From assembly GCA_937919795.1 (NCBI GenBank), contig CALFOA010000178.1, positions 1 through 20,537 of the forward strand: a stretch of DNA of 20,537 bases. Reading direction: 5' to 3'. Source of the stretch: an uncultured Neisseria sp. (GTDB lineage Bacteria > Pseudomonadota > Gammaproteobacteria > Burkholderiales > Neisseriaceae). The translations under genes and the position numbers were made by a program. Position 1 is the first letter of the stretch. Every line of letters starts with the position of its first letter. Under the pieces are notes generated by a model. That model searched no databases and was not told where the DNA came from. It saw only the letters and a program-made list of their open reading frames with translations. Positions 5,870 to 12,626 of this stretch are shown here, piece by piece.

Positions 5870-7729
5870 TTACAGTTCTTCAATCTTTTGGCCGGTAAGC
5901 GCGCGCTGGATATTGCGGTTCATGCGTTTGGCGGCGAACTCATCGGTAGCTGTGCTTAAGGCGGCTACTGCATGGCGGATATCTTCGGCGGCAATGCCTG
6001 TCTGAATCGATTGTTCGGCGGCGGCAATAGCCTCTTCGATTTGGGTTAACTCGTTTTCATCCAGCAAATCGCTGTCTAAGGCCAACGCGGCTTTTACTGC
6101 AAACACCAAGCCTTCGGCTTCGACTACCGCTTCGGCGCGGGCGCGGGCGGCCATGTCGTCGGAAGCATTCGACATACTTTCTTTCAGCATACGGGTAATG
6201 GTGTCGTCATCGAGGCCGTAAGACGGTTTCACTTCAATCTGCGCCTGCACGCCGGTGGATTGCTCGCGGGCGGACACGGAAAGCAGGCCGTCGGCATCCA
6301 CTTGGAAGGTAACGCGGATACGCGCCGCACCGGCAACCATCGGCGGAATACCGCGCAGGGTGAATTTGGCGAGGCTGCGGCAGTCGGCCACCAATTCGCG
6401 CTCGCCCTGCAACACATGAATGGTCATCGCGGTTTGGCCGTCTTTGAAGGTGGTGAATTCTTGCGCGCGTGCGGTCGGCAAAGTGCTGTTGCGCGGAATG
6501 ATTTTTTCCACCAAGCCGCCGTAAGTTTCCAAGCCGAGCGACAACGGGGTAACATCAAGCAGCAGCCATTCGTCGTCATTTTTATTACCGGCCAACACGT
6601 TGGCCTGCATGGCGGCTCCGAGTGCCACCACTTGATCGGGATTGAGATTATTGAGCGGGGTTTGACCGAAGAACGTGGCCACCGCTTGCTGAATCTGCGG
6701 CATACGGGTGGCACCGCCCACCATGATCACGCCTTTTACTTCGGCTTTGCTCACGCCCGCATCTTTCAGCGCCTGCTTCACCGGATCGATGGTTTTGGCT
6801 ACTAAATGTTGGGTGAGGTTTTGGAAATCTTGGCGGGTGAGGGTGTAGCTGACCTCGCGACCGTCGGACAACGTGGTTTGAATGGTGGCGCTTTTGTCGG
6901 TGGTTAAGGTTTCTTTGGCGGCACGGGAGAGGCTGAGCAGTAATTGGCTGTCTTGTTCGTTTAATTGCGATAAATTGTTATGTTCCAGCAGGTGGCAGAA
7001 CAGGCGGTGGTCGAAATCGTCGCCGCCGAGTGCGCTGTTGCCGCCGGTGGCTTTTACTTCAAACAAGCCTTTGGATAATTGCAACACCGATACGTCGAAG
7101 GTGCCGCCACCAAGGTCGTATACCACAAATGTGCCTTCGGAAGCGTTGTCCAAGCCGTAAGCAATCGCTGCGGCGGTCGGCTCGTTGAGCAGGCGCAATA
7201 CGTTTAAACCGGCCAGGCGCGCGGCATCTTTGGTGGCTTGGCGTTGTGCATCGTCGAAATAAGCGGGTACGGTAATCACCGCGCCGGTGAGTTCGCCGCC
7301 CAGCGAGGCTTCGGCGCGTTCTTTAAGCGCGCGCAAAATATCGGCGGAAACTTCAATCGGCGTTTTTGCACCTTGGCGGGTTTGCAGTTCAATAATGCGC
7401 TCGCTGTTGCCGAAACGGTAAGGCAATTGGGCGGCAGGGATGTCTTCCAGCTTGCGGCCGATTAGGCGTTTGGCTGAACTGATGGTGTTGATGGGATCAA
7501 CCTTCTGCGCACGCAAAGCGTCGTAGCCGGTTTCGATGCGGCCGCTTTCGCAATAGCGCACCACCGAAGGCAGCAACACCCGTCCTTGCTCGTCGGCAAT
7601 ACACACGGCGCTGCCGCTTTTGACGGTGGTCACCAAGCTGTTGGTGGTGCCCAAATCGATGCCGACGGCTAAACGGTGTTGGTGGGGAGCGGCCGATAAG
7701 CCGGGTTCGGCGATTTGCAGAAGTGCCAT
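5870..7729 (-). CDS. hscA: Fe-S assembly Hsp70 chaperone HscA
   Basis: 619 residues, full length for HscA. The start [17 protein letters not shown] is the short N-terminal extension typical of HscA, followed by the ATPase motif [10 protein letters not shown] (about 23-32), [13 protein letters not shown] in the middle of the ATPase domain, the linker and beta domain opening with [17 protein letters not shown], and a C-terminal helical lid. With HscB it binds the LPPVK loop of IscU and drives cluster release using ATP. hscB, iscU and iscS are not in this window. It is the first gene of its operon and is divergent from the VWA lipoprotein gene. A DUS lies inside the coding sequence at 5995-6006. 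Confidence 0.97.
   Translation of the reverse strand: MALLQIAEPGLSAAPHQHRLAVGIDLGTTNSLVTTVKSGSAVCIADEQGRVLLPSVVRYCESGRIETGYDALRAQKVDPINTISSAKRLIGRKLEDIPAAQLPYRFGNSERIIELQTRQGAKTPIEVSADILRALKERAEASLGGELTGAVITVPAYFDDAQRQATKDAARLAGLNVLRLLNEPTAAAIAYGLDNASEGTFVVYDLGGGTFDVSVLQLSKGLFEVKATGGNSALGGDDFDHRLFCHLLEHNNLSQLNEQDSQLLLSLSRAAKETLTTDKSATIQTTLSDGREVSYTLTRQDFQNLTQHLVAKTIDPVKQALKDAGVSKAEVKGVIMVGGATRMPQIQQAVATFFGQTPLNNLNPDQVVALGAAMQANVLAGNKNDDEWLLLDVTPLSLGLETYGGLVEKIIPRNSTLPTARAQEFTTFKDGQTAMTIHVLQGERELVADCRSLAKFTLRGIPPMVAGAARIRVTFQVDADGLLSVSAREQSTGVQAQIEVKPSYGLDDDTITRMLKESMSNASDDMAARARAEAVVEAEGLVFAVKAALALDSDLLDENELTQIEEAIAAAEQSIQTGIAAEDIRHAVAALSTATDEFAAKRMNRNIQRALTGQKIEEL
5995..6006 (+). repeat. DNA uptake sequence inside hscA
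   Basis: Exact TGCCTGTCTGAA, antisense to hscA. In the gene frame it encodes I-Q-T-G-I in the lid domain, so it is carried without disturbing the reading frame. Confidence 0.85.
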
Positions 7730-7768
7730 GATATGTGTGTACCTTGAGGGTGAATTTTTATCATGTGC

Positions 7769-7797
7769 ATTTTAACAGACGGCGATTGTTGAGTAAA
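7769..7797 (-). promoter_or_regulatory. Probable promoter of hscA operon
   Basis: On the minus strand TTTACT (4 of 6) and TAAAAT (5 of 6) are separated by exactly 17 bases, with the -10 about 40 bases before the hscA ATG. Confidence 0.5.
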
Positions 7798-7830
7798 TTA
7801 GTCGGGTTTAATAAATTGATGAGGGTAGAA

Positions 7831-7851
7831 GGTTTAAACTTAGTGTAAACC
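7831..7851. promoter_or_regulatory. Dyad GGTTTA-N9-TAAACC in divergent hscA / VWA region
   Basis: A 21-base imperfect inverted repeat (6-bp arms) between the two divergent genes, upstream of the hscA promoter. Its geometry would suit a dimeric regulator, but no known operator is recognised. Confidence 0.25.
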
Positions 7852-7984
7852 GCTTTAATTTAGTATACATTTAGATCTTGGTTAAAACGGGGAGGGTAGG
7901 AAATTTGTTTGTAATTGTTTGGGCTGCATCTGCTTGTTAATTTTTTGATTATATTAATAATTTTGTATTTTAGGAGAAATCATA

Positions 7985-9628
7985 ATGTTTTCTTTGCGAC
8001 AACCTTCTTTTATCGCACTGGCGGTATCATCCATTGTGCTTTCAGCATGTAGCGCACCGCAGGGTACGGTGGTGCCTTCTTCGCCGTCAGCTGGTGCCCA
8101 ACAAATAAAACAACGCTTGCCTTCGCCTGTTGTCGGAATGGCTTTGGAGAAGTCAGCCAGCCCCCAATTATTTGGCAGAGCACCCGTTGTCGATATATTG
8201 CCGCCGGTAGAAAATACCGAGCAATACGGCAAAATCGAAACCAATCCGGTTCATGCCGTAGCGCAAACGCCGGTTTCAACTTTCAGTATCGATGTGGATA
8301 CCGGCAGTTATGCCAATATCCGCCGTTTCCTTAACCAAAGCGGTCGTTTACCGCCGAAAGACGCGGTACGCATTGAAGAATTGGTCAATTATTTTGATTA
8401 CCACTACCCGCTGCCGAAAGATGGCCGACCTTTTGCCGTGCATACCGAAACAGTGGATTCCCCGTGGCAGCCGAATGCAAAAGTGATCAAAATCGGTATT
8501 CAAGCCAAAGACTTGGCGGCTAAAGAATTACCGCCGTCCAACTTAGTGTTTCTGGTAGACGTTTCCGGCAGTATGACAGCGGAAAACAAACTGCCTCTGG
8601 TGAAACAAACCCTGCGCCTGCTCACTGAACAATTGCGCCCGCAAGACAAGGTAACGCTGATTACTTATGCCAGCGGTGAAAAACTGGTGCTGCCGCCGAC
8701 TTCCGGCCGTGATAAAGACACTATTTTACGTGCAATCAATGGATTACGGGCGGGCGGCGCAACAGCGGGCGAAGCTGCCATCCAAATGGCGTATCAAGAA
8801 GCTGAAAAAGCATTTATTAAAAACGGTATCAACCGCATTCTGCTGGCCACCGACGGCGACTTTAATGTAGGCATTACCGATTTTGAAACGCTTAAAGGCA
8901 TGGTGGCGGAAAAGCGGAAGTCTGGTATCTCACTGACCACATTGGGCTTTGGCGAAGGCAATTACAACGAGCGCTTGATGGAACAATTAGCCGATGCGGG
9001 CGACGGCAATTACAGCTATATCGACAACCGCAACGAAGCTAAAAAAGTGCTGCAACGCCAATTGTCTTCCACCTTGGCGACAGTGGCACAAGATGTGAAA
9101 ATCCAAGTGGAATTCAACCCGGCCACCGTTAAAGAATACCGTCTGATCGGTTATGAAAACCGCTTGCTGAAACAGGAAGATTTTAATAACGACAAAGTCG
9201 ATGCGGGCGATATTGGTGCCGGCCATAATGTGACCGCGCTGTATGAGATCATCCCCGTCGGTAAAACCGGCTGGCTGAACGAATCGCGCTATCAGGCACC
9301 CGCTGCCGCCAAGGGCAATACTCAGGAATATGCGTTTGTAAACCTGCGCTACAAATTGCCGGGAGAAAGCAAGAGCATCCTAATCAGCCAGCCGGTACCG
9401 GCTAGCAGCAAAGCATTGTCGCAAGCTGATGCCAATACCCGTTTTGCACTGGCAGTTGCCGCTTACGGCCAAGCGCTGCGCGGCGGTGAATACAACGGCA
9501 AGATGGGTTGGAACGATATCATCAGCCTGGCACAAAACTCGGCCAAACCGGATCCTTACGGTTTGCGCGAAGAGTTTATCGAGCTGCTTAAAACCGCTCA
9601 AAGCCTGAGCACTAAAGAAGCTAAATAA
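7985..9628 (+). CDS. YfbK-like von Willebrand factor A domain lipoprotein
   Basis: 547 residues. The N-terminus is a lipoprotein signal with LSAC and Cys22 as lipid anchor. Next comes the extended VWA N-terminal region (FSIDVDTGSYANIRRFLNQS from residue 100), then a VWA domain with an intact metal site: D192-x-S194-x-S196 in DVSGSM, T260 in GGATAG, and D290 in LATDGDFN. The C-terminal third (GYENRLL to the end) fits the DUF3520 / YfbK C-terminal domain. E. coli YfbK, about 575 residues, has the same order. The role is unknown; an intact metal site suggests ligand or protein binding at the membrane. TAGGAG lies 8 bases before the ATG. It is a single-gene unit, with a DUS element as terminator 18 bases after the stop. 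Confidence 0.9.
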   Translation: MFSLRQPSFIALAVSSIVLSACSAPQGTVVPSSPSAGAQQIKQRLPSPVVGMALEKSASPQLFGRAPVVDILPPVENTEQYGKIETNPVHAVAQTPVSTFSIDVDTGSYANIRRFLNQSGRLPPKDAVRIEELVNYFDYHYPLPKDGRPFAVHTETVDSPWQPNAKVIKIGIQAKDLAAKELPPSNLVFLVDVSGSMTAENKLPLVKQTLRLLTEQLRPQDKVTLITYASGEKLVLPPTSGRDKDTILRAINGLRAGGATAGEAAIQMAYQEAEKAFIKNGINRILLATDGDFNVGITDFETLKGMVAEKRKSGISLTTLGFGEGNYNERLMEQLADAGDGNYSYIDNRNEAKKVLQRQLSSTLATVAQDVKIQVEFNPATVKEYRLIGYENRLLKQEDFNNDKVDAGDIGAGHNVTALYEIIPVGKTGWLNESRYQAPAAAKGNTQEYAFVNLRYKLPGESKSILISQPVPASSKALSQADANTRFALAVAAYGQALRGGEYNGKMGWNDIISLAQNSAKPDPYGLREEFIELLKTAQSLSTKEAK

Positions 9629-9646
9629 TCAGCATCGTAATATAAA

Positions 9647-9706
9647 TGCCTGTCTGAAAACGAGTTCTCTAGTTTCTGCGAAGCTAAAACTGTTTTCAGA
9701 CAGGCA
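9647..9706 (+). repeat. DUS-bounded repeat element B, 3' of the VWA gene; terminator
   Basis: Exact inverted DUS copies at 9647-9658 and 9695-9706 enclose a 36-base core related to the element at 4940-4997, sharing the 15-mer TCTGCGAAGCTAAAA. GAAAAC/GTTTTC extend the terminal stem. On the plus strand it is followed by ATTTATTTTTT, which suits termination of the VWA gene; it probably also stops cca from the other side. Confidence 0.75.
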
Positions 9707-9714
9707 TTTATTTT

Positions 9715-9726
9715 TTCAGACAGGCA
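9715..9726 (-). repeat. DNA uptake sequence
   Basis: Third exact copy next to element B, in direct orientation with the copy at 9695-9706 and 8 bases from it. It lies 34 bases beyond the cca stop. Confidence 0.85.
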
Positions 9727-9760
9727 TAATCATTTGAGGGATGTCAGTTTGCCTTAATCA

Positions 9761-11002
9761 TTAATGATCGTGGCTTGTGTTTTGCCGATAAGCGTTCTGA
9801 ACAGGCCGGATGGCTTCCAAGCGCGCGCGGTCTATCGCTTCGCTGATGAGCTGCCTATCGCCCTGATGTTCGGCGGCGATGGCGGCACTGTTCACTGAAG
9901 CGGCGGCTTCGAGCAAAGCGAGCCAGTGTTCCAACTGCGGGTAGGGACTGTTTTCTTTGCCCAAACGCCCTTGCTGGTCGGCCAAGCACACGTTTAATGC
10001 CTGTCTGAAACGTTCTGGGCGGCGGAAAGCATCGGCTTTTTTCAGCGTATTCAATACGGTAGCAGGTTTTTGCTGGCCGACGCTGTGTATCATGATGTGC
10101 CAGCGGCACACCAGCTCGGCCAGTTCTGCGCAGGCTTTGGGCACGCGCCAACGGCGGTTGACCTCGCGCACGAGCGGCACACCGGCGTGGTCGTGATTGT
10201 AGTGGGCGGGCAGAATATCGGCGGGGGTGAGCGCTTTGCCCAAGTCGTGCAACAGCGCGGCGTAGCGCTCGGGCAGGCTGAGTTTTAGGGCGGCGGCGCG
10301 TTGCAACACCATCAAGGTGTGTACGCCGCTGTCGATTTCGGGATGGTAGTCGGCACGCTGCGGCACGCCAAATAAGGCATTGACTTCGGGCAGAATCACC
10401 CGCAGTGCACCGGCATCGCGCAGCGCTTCTATCATGCGCTCGGGGTGCTCTTCCATCAGCCCTTTGGCCAATTCCTGCCATACCCGTTCGGCCACCAAAG
10501 CATCGGCTTCGCCGTTTTCTACCATCTGGCGCATCAATTGCAGCGTTTCGGGGGAGATTTGAAAACCGTAGCGGGCGGCGAAACGGGCGGTACGCAGAAT
10601 ACGAACCGGATCTTCGGCAAACGCGGGCGACACATGGCGCAGAATGCCGTCGGCCAAATCCTGCCGGCCGCCGAAAGGGTCGATGATATTGCCGTTGCCG
10701 TCTTCAGCCATCGCATTGATGGTGAGGTCGCGCCGCATTAAATCTTGTTCAAGCGTTACGTTTTTATCGGCGTAAAAGCTGAAACCGGCATAGCCTTTGG
10801 CAGTTTTGCGTTCGGTGCGGGCGAGGGCGTATTCTTCCTTGCTTTCGGGGTGCAGGAACACGGGGAAATCGGCGCCAACCGGTTGATAACCGGCGGCCAG
10901 CATGGTATCGGCATCGGCGCCGACCACCACCCAGTCGCGGTCTTTCACCGGCAGGCCGAGCAGGGCGTCGCGCACGGCGCCGCCAACTAAATAGGTTTGC
11001 AT
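9761..11002 (-). CDS. cca: Multifunctional CCA tRNA nucleotidyltransferase
   Basis: 413 residues from the chosen Met (MQTYLVGGAVRD); an in-frame ATG nine bases upstream (11011) is the alternative. The chosen start gives the same spacing as E. coli Cca: GGAVRD, then catalytic D-R-D at 21-23, then RRDLTINAMA. The second half has an HD phosphohydrolase domain with HD in LLHDLGKA about residues 252-253. It adds or repairs the CCA end of tRNA; the HD domain confers phosphatase/phosphodiesterase activities in the E. coli enzyme. It follows an unrecognised gene by only a few bases, probably translationally coupled, since no Shine-Dalgarno is seen. A DUS lies inside the gene. Confidence 0.96.
   Translation of the reverse strand: MQTYLVGGAVRDALLGLPVKDRDWVVVGADADTMLAAGYQPVGADFPVFLHPESKEEYALARTERKTAKGYAGFSFYADKNVTLEQDLMRRDLTINAMAEDGNGNIIDPFGGRQDLADGILRHVSPAFAEDPVRILRTARFAARYGFQISPETLQLMRQMVENGEADALVAERVWQELAKGLMEEHPERMIEALRDAGALRVILPEVNALFGVPQRADYHPEIDSGVHTLMVLQRAAALKLSLPERYAALLHDLGKALTPADILPAHYNHDHAGVPLVREVNRRWRVPKACAELAELVCRWHIMIHSVGQQKPATVLNTLKKADAFRRPERFRQALNVCLADQQGRLGKENSPYPQLEHWLALLEAAASVNSAAIAAEHQGDRQLISEAIDRARLEAIRPVQNAYRQNTSHDH
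9998..10009 (+). repeat. DNA uptake sequence inside cca
   Basis: Exact TGCCTGTCTGAA antisense to cca. In frame it encodes F-R-Q-A-L in the C-terminal part. Confidence 0.85.
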
Positions 11003-11013
11003 GGTAGTCATGA

Positions 11014-11367
11014 TTATCGGAATAAACGGTCGTATTGCATCAAGTGGTCGATGGCTTCGGCCAGTTGGTCTTCGCTGAGGCTGGCTTTCAAATCACGCGC
11101 CAAGTCGCGCAATACTTCTTCGCGCAAGGCTTGTGCCAAACGCTCGTCGGCACTTTCGGCGGCAATTTTCATCCGCACGCGCAACTGCGGTTCCAAACCT
11201 TCGGCAAACAGCGGGATTTCGGGCACAAACAGAAAAGCTTCCTGCATCTGCGGCGGCTGTTCCCAAGCGCTGTCGTTCAGCGGCCACCATTCATTACGGC
11301 CTTGCGGCATGATGAAGTGGTTGCCGATGCCGTAAAGATGGTGGAAGGTTTGCAGTTTTATCGCCAT
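11014..11367 (-). CDS. Hypothetical protein between nitroreductase and cca
   Basis: 117 residues from the ATG; a TTG codon directly before it is an alternative start. I do not recognise the family. The N-terminal half (residues 1-65) is rich in aromatic residues and Pro (FHHLYGIGNHFIMP, NEWWPLNDSAWEQPPQM), with no signal peptide or membrane segment. The C-terminal half is charged and probably helical (ADERLAQALREEVLRDLARD and onward), ending with a stop three bases before one cca ATG. It is soluble by composition. The very tight spacing to cca and the 22-base gap to the nitroreductase suggest one operon. No good Shine-Dalgarno; the only AGG upstream comes from a DUS. Codon use is like that of the neighbours. 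Confidence 0.75.
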   Translation of the reverse strand: MAIKLQTFHHLYGIGNHFIMPQGRNEWWPLNDSAWEQPPQMQEAFLFVPEIPLFAEGLEPQLRVRMKIAAESADERLAQALREEVLRDLARDLKASLSEDQLAEAIDHLMQYDRLFR

Positions 11368-11375
11368 CAAGGGAA

Positions 11376-11387
11376 TGCCTGTCTGAA
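11376..11387 (+). repeat. DNA uptake sequence in the nitroreductase-hypothetical gap
   Basis: Exact TGCCTGTCTGAA occupying most of the 22-base gap. Read on the minus strand its AGGCA falls about 10 bases before the hypothetical gene's ATG, so it may stand in as a weak ribosome binding site. Confidence 0.8.
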
Positions 11388-11389
11388 AA

Positions 11390-12133
11390 CTATTTTTGAT
11401 GCCAAGTGAGCCAGCCCATGCGCTGCATCAACGAAATATTTTCGGGTGCATAAGGATTGCTGTAAAAACGGGCAAATTTTTCGCGGTAAGGTAGTTTTTC
11501 GCGCGCTTCACCGAAATCGGTCATCGTTTGTTCGTAAGCCGCCAGCTGTTCCAGCAAATCCTGATCGGCGGGATAACGGTTTTCGGCATAAACCGCGGCT
11601 TTGAGCAGGCGCGGTTTCAGGCGCATTTCCACCGCCGGGCTACCGATGCAGAGGCCGAACAGCGGGAAAGTGTGGTCAGGCAAAGCCAATAATTCAACCA
11701 ACTGCGGCGCAATCAGGCGAATGCCGCCGGTGTAGCAGGTGGCATAGCCCAAGCTCTCGGCGGCGATAACGGCGTTTTGCGCGGCCAGCGAAGCATCGGT
11801 AACTGCGGTAATCAGGGCATCGGGCGCACCGGCGGCGGCAAAAGTGCCGTCGTAAGCTTGGCAGCACAAATCGGCTTTGTGCAAATCGGCCAGAAAAATC
11901 AGATAAAGGGCGCATTCGCCGATTTGCGGATTGTTCGGCTGTAATTCGGTGATGCGCGCACGTAAGGTCGGGTCGGCAATGTTGATGATGGTGTAGTGTT
12001 GGCCGTTCATCCACGAAGCGGCTTGCTGTGCGCAGGCGATAATCGCGTCTACTTCTTCGGCGGGCAGCTGTTGGCCGCTTTGGAATTGGCGGTAGGTGCG
12101 GTGATTAAGCAGTTGTTCGATGGTGGGATTCAT
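11390..12133 (-). CDS. NfsA-like NADPH nitroreductase / flavin reductase
   Basis: 247 residues of the nitroreductase fold, closest in layout to the NfsA/Frp group (about 240 residues). The start MNPTIEQLLNHRTYRQFQSG contains the HR-x-x-R FMN-phosphate binding pattern. SLAAQNAVIAAESLGYATCYTGGIR (about 113-137) matches the NfsA segment AQNALIAAESLG...GG-R, and HTFPLFGLCIGSPA follows at 153-166. Such enzymes use FMN and NADPH to reduce nitroaromatics, quinones or free flavin in the cytoplasm. GGAAG lies 7 bases before the ATG, and a good promoter sits upstream at 12162-12190. The physiological substrate cannot be told. Confidence 0.88.
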   Translation of the reverse strand: MNPTIEQLLNHRTYRQFQSGQQLPAEEVDAIIACAQQAASWMNGQHYTIINIADPTLRARITELQPNNPQIGECALYLIFLADLHKADLCCQAYDGTFAAAGAPDALITAVTDASLAAQNAVIAAESLGYATCYTGGIRLIAPQLVELLALPDHTFPLFGLCIGSPAVEMRLKPRLLKAAVYAENRYPADQDLLEQLAAYEQTMTDFGEAREKLPYREKFARFYSNPYAPENISLMQRMGWLTWHQK

Positions 12134-12161
12134 GTTGAGTCTTCCGAAGGGGTTTGGGGTG

Positions 12162-12190
12162 ATTGTAGAACAAAATTTGAGGTGGGTTAA
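12162..12190 (-). promoter_or_regulatory. Promoter of nitroreductase-hypothetical-cca operon
   Basis: On the minus strand TTAACC, a 17-base spacer and TACAAT. The -10 ends 28 bases before the ATG. The fit to sigma-70 is good. Confidence 0.55.
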
Positions 12191-12230
12191 GCCGCATCGT
12201 TAAGAATGTAGTGCCGTGAAATGGCGGCTT

Positions 12231-12239
12231 TGCTATAAT
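12231..12239 (+). promoter_or_regulatory. Extended -10 promoter of the YdcH-family gene
   Basis: TGCTATAAT is a perfect extended -10 (TGn-TATAAT) with no clear -35, about 80 bases before the start codon. Confidence 0.6.
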
Positions 12240-12247
12240 ACTTATGA

Positions 12248-12281
12248 ATGGAACAAGGGGTATACCGCAGCAGCGTTCCAT
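12248..12281 (+). other. Hairpin in 5' leader of the YdcH-family gene
   Basis: ATGGAAC pairs with GTTCCAT around a 20-base loop, starting about where transcription would begin. It may stabilise the leader; no known riboswitch is recognised. Confidence 0.35.
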
Positions 12282-12320
12282 ACTTGATTGTTTTTTGTTT
12301 GCTAACCAAGAGGATAAATT

Positions 12321-12542
12321 ATGTTTCCCGAATATCGTGATCTGATCACCAAATTGAAACAGGAAGATGCACACTTCGCCCGTTTGTTTGATGAGCACAA
12401 TGAGCTGGACGACAAAATCAGCGGCTTGCTTAATAATGAAGTTACCGCCGTTTCAGCTGCTGAAGAAATCGAAGGCCTGAAGCTGAAAAAACTGGCACTG
12501 AAAGACCAATTGTTTGAAATTCTGAAAAAAGCCGAAGCTTAA
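12321..12542 (+). CDS. YdcH/DUF465 family small protein
   Basis: 73 residues starting MFPEYRDLITKLKQEDAHFA, then LFDEHNELDDKI and a Lys-rich helix LKLKKLALKDQLFEILKKAE. The F-x-x-L-F-x-x-H-x-x-L-D pattern is that of DUF465, short helical-hairpin proteins of unknown function. No signal peptide. AGAGGA lies about 7 bases before the ATG. It forms a single-gene unit between an extended -10 promoter and a strong DUS palindrome, so a short abundant mRNA of about 350 bases is expected. Confidence 0.88.
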   Translation: MFPEYRDLITKLKQEDAHFARLFDEHNELDDKISGLLNNEVTAVSAAEEIEGLKLKKLALKDQLFEILKKAEA

Positions 12543-12560
12543 TTCAGTATTGAAGATTGA

Positions 12561-12604
12561 ATAAAAATGCCTGTCTGAAAAATTTTTCAGACAGGCATTT
12601 TTAT
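12561..12604. terminator. Perfect 44-base DUS palindrome, bidirectional terminator
   Basis: ATAAAAATGCCTGTCTGAAAAA is followed directly by its exact reverse complement, with DUS copies at 12568-12579 (+) and 12586-12597 (-). The T run at the end of each arm lets it end both the YdcH-family gene (+) and the convergent oxidoreductase gene (-). Confidence 0.85.
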
Positions 12605-12626
12605 ATTTAAACCTCATTCATAAGCT

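Noticed and set aside
6260..6805. 181-codon plus-strand open frame opposite hscA
   Set aside because: Antisense to hscA, rich in His and Gly, with no ribosome binding site or family signal.
9855..10481. 208-codon minus-strand frame overlapping cca
   Set aside because: Out-of-frame reading of cca, full of Arg, Ala and Pro; typical shadow frame.
12249..12341. Possible leader peptide frame starting at 12249 upstream of the YdcH-family gene
   Set aside because: No ribosome binding site, starts at or near the transcription start, and overlaps the real start out of frame.
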